Positions 29,920-32,456 of a stretch of 32,456 nucleotides of DNA are shown here, in pieces. Source of the stretch: an uncultured Mollicutes bacterium (lineage in GTDB: Bacteria > Bacillota_I > Bacilli_A > RFN20 > CAG-826); the NCBI GenBank assembly GCA_946539555.1, contig CAMNHN010000006.1, positions 1 to 32,456 on the forward strand, in the 5' to 3' direction. A program made the translations under genes and the position numbers. Position 1 is the stretch's first letter; each line of letters opens with the position of its first letter. A model generated the notes under the pieces. It saw only the letters and a list, made by a program, of their open reading frames with translations. It was not told where the DNA came from and ran no database searches.

Positions 29920-31119
29920 ATGGATTATTTCGTAAGACAGCTTGGAACTAAAGATTGTGCGTTTGCATGTTTAAAAATGCTTTTAGCAAACGTTTACAAA
30001 TCAAGAAAATTTTTGTATTACCCTCAAGATGATACTGAAACATCTTATTCTTTAGGGGAAATAATTAAAAAAGCAGATGAGGAAGGTGTTGTATTAGCAG
30101 CCTATCGTTATAACAATCGAGATTTGATTTTCGATGAACTCGTTTATCCTGTGTTAATCACTTTAAAACAAGAGAGAAAATTGCACATGGTTATGGTAAA
30201 AAAGGCTAAAAACTTAAAAATTAAAGTCTTTGATCCTGCAATTGGAATTTATTGGATATCAAAAGAAGATTTATTTGAAATTTGGAATGGTGAGATAATA
30301 CAAGTATTACAGGTTAAAAAATCAGAATTTAAGCCAAAAATCAAAAACCCAATACCTTTAAAAATAAGAATTCCAATTTTTGCATTTCAGATTTTAAGTT
30401 CATTATTCTTAATGGCTGGATTGTTCTTCGTTAATAAAGAATTTAATTTTTATATTCCATTATTTTTACTTGTAGGTTTTGCTATATGCGAATTTGTTTA
30501 TAAGCGATTATTAATTAGCGGAATGAAATTCTTTGATAAAACTATTTTAGAGCATGCTTTTAATGGGAATAATAGTGGGTTTAAAGAAAAATATTTGAAA
30601 ATGAATTATTTTAAAACGTTGGTATTAGGAAGACCAATTCAGATAATAAATTCGATATTAATCATTGTTTTTGGTGTTTTCATTTTAAGTATTAATGGGT
30701 ATTTAAACATTATCAATATTGCTTTAATTTCTTCATTTACAGTTTTACTAGATTTCTTAGAACTTAAGATTTTTGACGCAAGAAAAAGAAATATTGAATA
30801 TTCTGAAAATAATATTTTTGAAAACGGAACATATGTTGGTCAAAACTTTATCAGCGGCATAAGTAAAGTGCAAAAACAGGCATATGATTTAGTAGGCTTT
30901 AAAAATTTTAAGAAATATTTCATCATTTTCTTAACAGCATGTGTATGTTTAATTTATTGTGCTTTTACAAATGAAATTAGTTTAAATTTCTTATTGTTCC
31001 ATGCAGTATTTTATTATTATATTTCAGATAATGTTTCTAAATTAACTGATTTATATTTGAAAATTCCTGAATATACTGCATTTACATGTTTATATAGACA
31101 TTATTGCAACATTTATTAA
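29920..31119 (+). CDS. Stand-alone peptidase C39-domain membrane protein (PCAT-like, no nucleotide-binding domain)
   Basis: FVRQLGTKDCAFACLKMLLANVYK (C39 Q...C), RKLHMVMV (His), FDPAIG (Asp); four or more TM segments follow; ORF ends without Walker A/ABC signature; SD aaaggag supports ATG 29920. Confidence 0.75.
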   Translation: MDYFVRQLGTKDCAFACLKMLLANVYKSRKFLYYPQDDTETSYSLGEIIKKADEEGVVLAAYRYNNRDLIFDELVYPVLITLKQERKLHMVMVKKAKNLKIKVFDPAIGIYWISKEDLFEIWNGEIIQVLQVKKSEFKPKIKNPIPLKIRIPIFAFQILSSLFLMAGLFFVNKEFNFYIPLFLLVGFAICEFVYKRLLISGMKFFDKTILEHAFNGNNSGFKEKYLKMNYFKTLVLGRPIQIINSILIIVFGVFILSINGYLNIINIALISSFTVLLDFLELKIFDARKRNIEYSENNIFENGTYVGQNFISGISKVQKQAYDLVGFKNFKKYFIIFLTACVCLIYCAFTNEISLNFLLFHAVFYYYISDNVSKLTDLYLKIPEYTAFTCLYRHYCNIY

Positions 31120-31203
31120 TTTTATAATTGCTTCTATTAGTTTTACTTTAAATAAATCTTAAATCGTATTTCATGCTTACTTTAAATATTAATATTTAAA
31201 TGA

Positions 31204-31209
31204 TAAAAT
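31204..31209 (+). promoter_or_regulatory. Extended -10 of ybeY, 6 nt before ATG (predicted leaderless)
   Basis: TGaTAAAAT-tatcgc-ATG. Confidence 0.55.
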
Positions 31210-31215
31210 TATCGC

Positions 31216-31665
31216 ATGGAATTAGATTTTAATGTAGAAATTGAGAACGACGTTTCTGAATATGAGCCTCTTTATAACAAATTGATGAAGAAAACTTTAA
31301 ATATGCTTCAATTTTCTGAAAATGCGATAATGAGCGTTACTTTTGTTTCAAAAGAGCAAATTCACAGTATAAATAAAACATATCGAAATATCGATAGACC
31401 AACCGATGTAATTAGTTTTGCTTTTTTAGATGATAAAAGTGAAGTAATAATCGGTGATAATATTCCTATTGATTTAGGTGAAATATATATTTGCTATGAA
31501 GTCGCAGATGAAAATCGTAAAGCATATGATAATTCACTTAAAAGAGAGCTTTCTTTCTTATTTGTTCATGGCTTATTGCATTTATTAGGCTATGATCACA
31601 TGACAAAAGAAGATGAAGAAATTATGTTTCCGCTACAAGAAAAGATTCTTGAAGGAGAACTCTAA
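31216..31665 (+). CDS. ybeY: Endoribonuclease YbeY
   Basis: NKTYRNIDRPTDVISFAF, LGEIYIC, FVHGLLHLLGYDH (metal-binding HxxxHxxxxxH). Confidence 0.96.
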   Translation: MELDFNVEIENDVSEYEPLYNKLMKKTLNMLQFSENAIMSVTFVSKEQIHSINKTYRNIDRPTDVISFAFLDDKSEVIIGDNIPIDLGEIYICYEVADENRKAYDNSLKRELSFLFVHGLLHLLGYDHMTKEDEEIMFPLQEKILEGEL

Positions 31666-32069
31666 TGACAAAAGAAGAATTAATTAATGAAGCTATTAAA
31701 GCTAGAGCCTATTCATATTCACCTTATTCTAAATTTAAGGTTGGTTCGGCTCTTTTAACAAACAACGAAGAAGTTTATTTAGGTGCAAACATTGAAAATG
31801 CATCTTATCCAGTTACAATGTGCGGAGAAAGAAACGCTATTTATAATGCTTATTGCCATGGAGTTAAAAAAGAAGATATAAAAGCTATTGCAATTGTTGC
31901 TGATACAGAAGAACCATGTTCGCCTTGTGGTGCATGTAGACAAGTTTTATCAGAATTATTACCTGTTGATACGCCTGTTTATTTAGGAAACTTAAAAAGC
32001 AAAATTAAAATTACTACGGTTAAAGAATTGCTTCCTTTTGCTTTCGAACCAAAGGATTTGAACGCATGA
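31665..32069 (+). CDS. cdd: Cytidine deaminase
   Basis: YSPYSKFKVGSALL, GANIENASYPVTMCGERNAI, PCSPCGACRQVLSEL. Confidence 0.96.
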   Translation: MTKEELINEAIKARAYSYSPYSKFKVGSALLTNNEEVYLGANIENASYPVTMCGERNAIYNAYCHGVKKEDIKAIAIVADTEEPCSPCGACRQVLSELLPVDTPVYLGNLKSKIKITTVKELLPFAFEPKDLNA

Positions 32070-32456
32070 AAAGCGGATTTGTAGCATTAGTCGGTAGATC
32101 AAATGTAGGAAAATCTACCATATTAAATAAAATTATAGGTAAAAAAATATCGATTGTTACGCCTAAATCTCAAACAACCAGAAATTCTATTCAAGGAATT
32201 TATAATAGTGATGATTGTCAAATTATTTTTGTTGACACACCGGGGATTCATCACAGTGCAAACAAACTGGATAAATTTATGAGCAAGAATGTGAGAAATG
32301 CGGTTGCCACTGCGGATGTTGCACTTTACCTTTTTGATGGAACAAAACCACTTGAAGATGAAGAAAGATAATATATTGAAATGCTTAAAGGTAAGTGTGA
32401 AAATGTTGTTTTGGTGCAAACAAAAGCTGATAAGAAACAACTTGATTTTGACCTTG
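32066..32456 (+). pseudogene. era: GTPase Era, 5' part, with in-frame TAA at 32369-32371; homology continues in the same frame to window end
   Basis: GFVALVGRSNVGKSTILNKIIG, TTRNSIQGIY, FVDTPGIH; after TAA the same frame reads YIEMLKGKCENVVLVQTKADKKQLDFDL including TKxD (G4). Confidence 0.8.

Noticed and set aside
32123-32440. 105-aa minus-strand ORF across era
   Set aside because: Antisense to conserved GTPase motifs; no independent support.

Overview
Low-GC Bacillota/Mollicutes-like chromosomal housekeeping region using code 11 (TGA terminates several ORFs and Trp is read from TGG). Gene order: 'tpiA, BI-1 family protein, rarA(-), dtd, mnmA, T-box/alaS, ruvX, DUF1292, greA, comEA, comEC, holA, rpsT(-), fmt, PD-(D/E)XK/DinG-type helicase, lepA, Fic-like protein, small membrane protein, hemW, CIRCE/hrcA-grpE-dnaK-dnaJ, zinc-ribbon membrane protein, rsmE, unknown, mtaB, rpmF, deoC, rpsU, stand-alone C39 peptidase membrane protein, ybeY, cdd, era'. 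I saw no tRNA/rRNA, CRISPR array, transposon or phage module. Main items for follow-up: (1) three intergenic arrays of a TAGTA(G) motif at 11-bp spacing, upstream of alaS, the Fic-like gene and deoC; (2) a near-identical leader shared by comEA and a stand-alone C39 peptidase membrane protein without an ATPase domain; (3) a Fic-like protein whose catalytic motif looks degenerate; (4) an in-frame TAA inside era with homology continuing beyond it; (5) recurrent extended -10 boxes placed about 6 nt before start codons, implying leaderless mRNAs. All functional claims come from reading the sequence; no database search was run.
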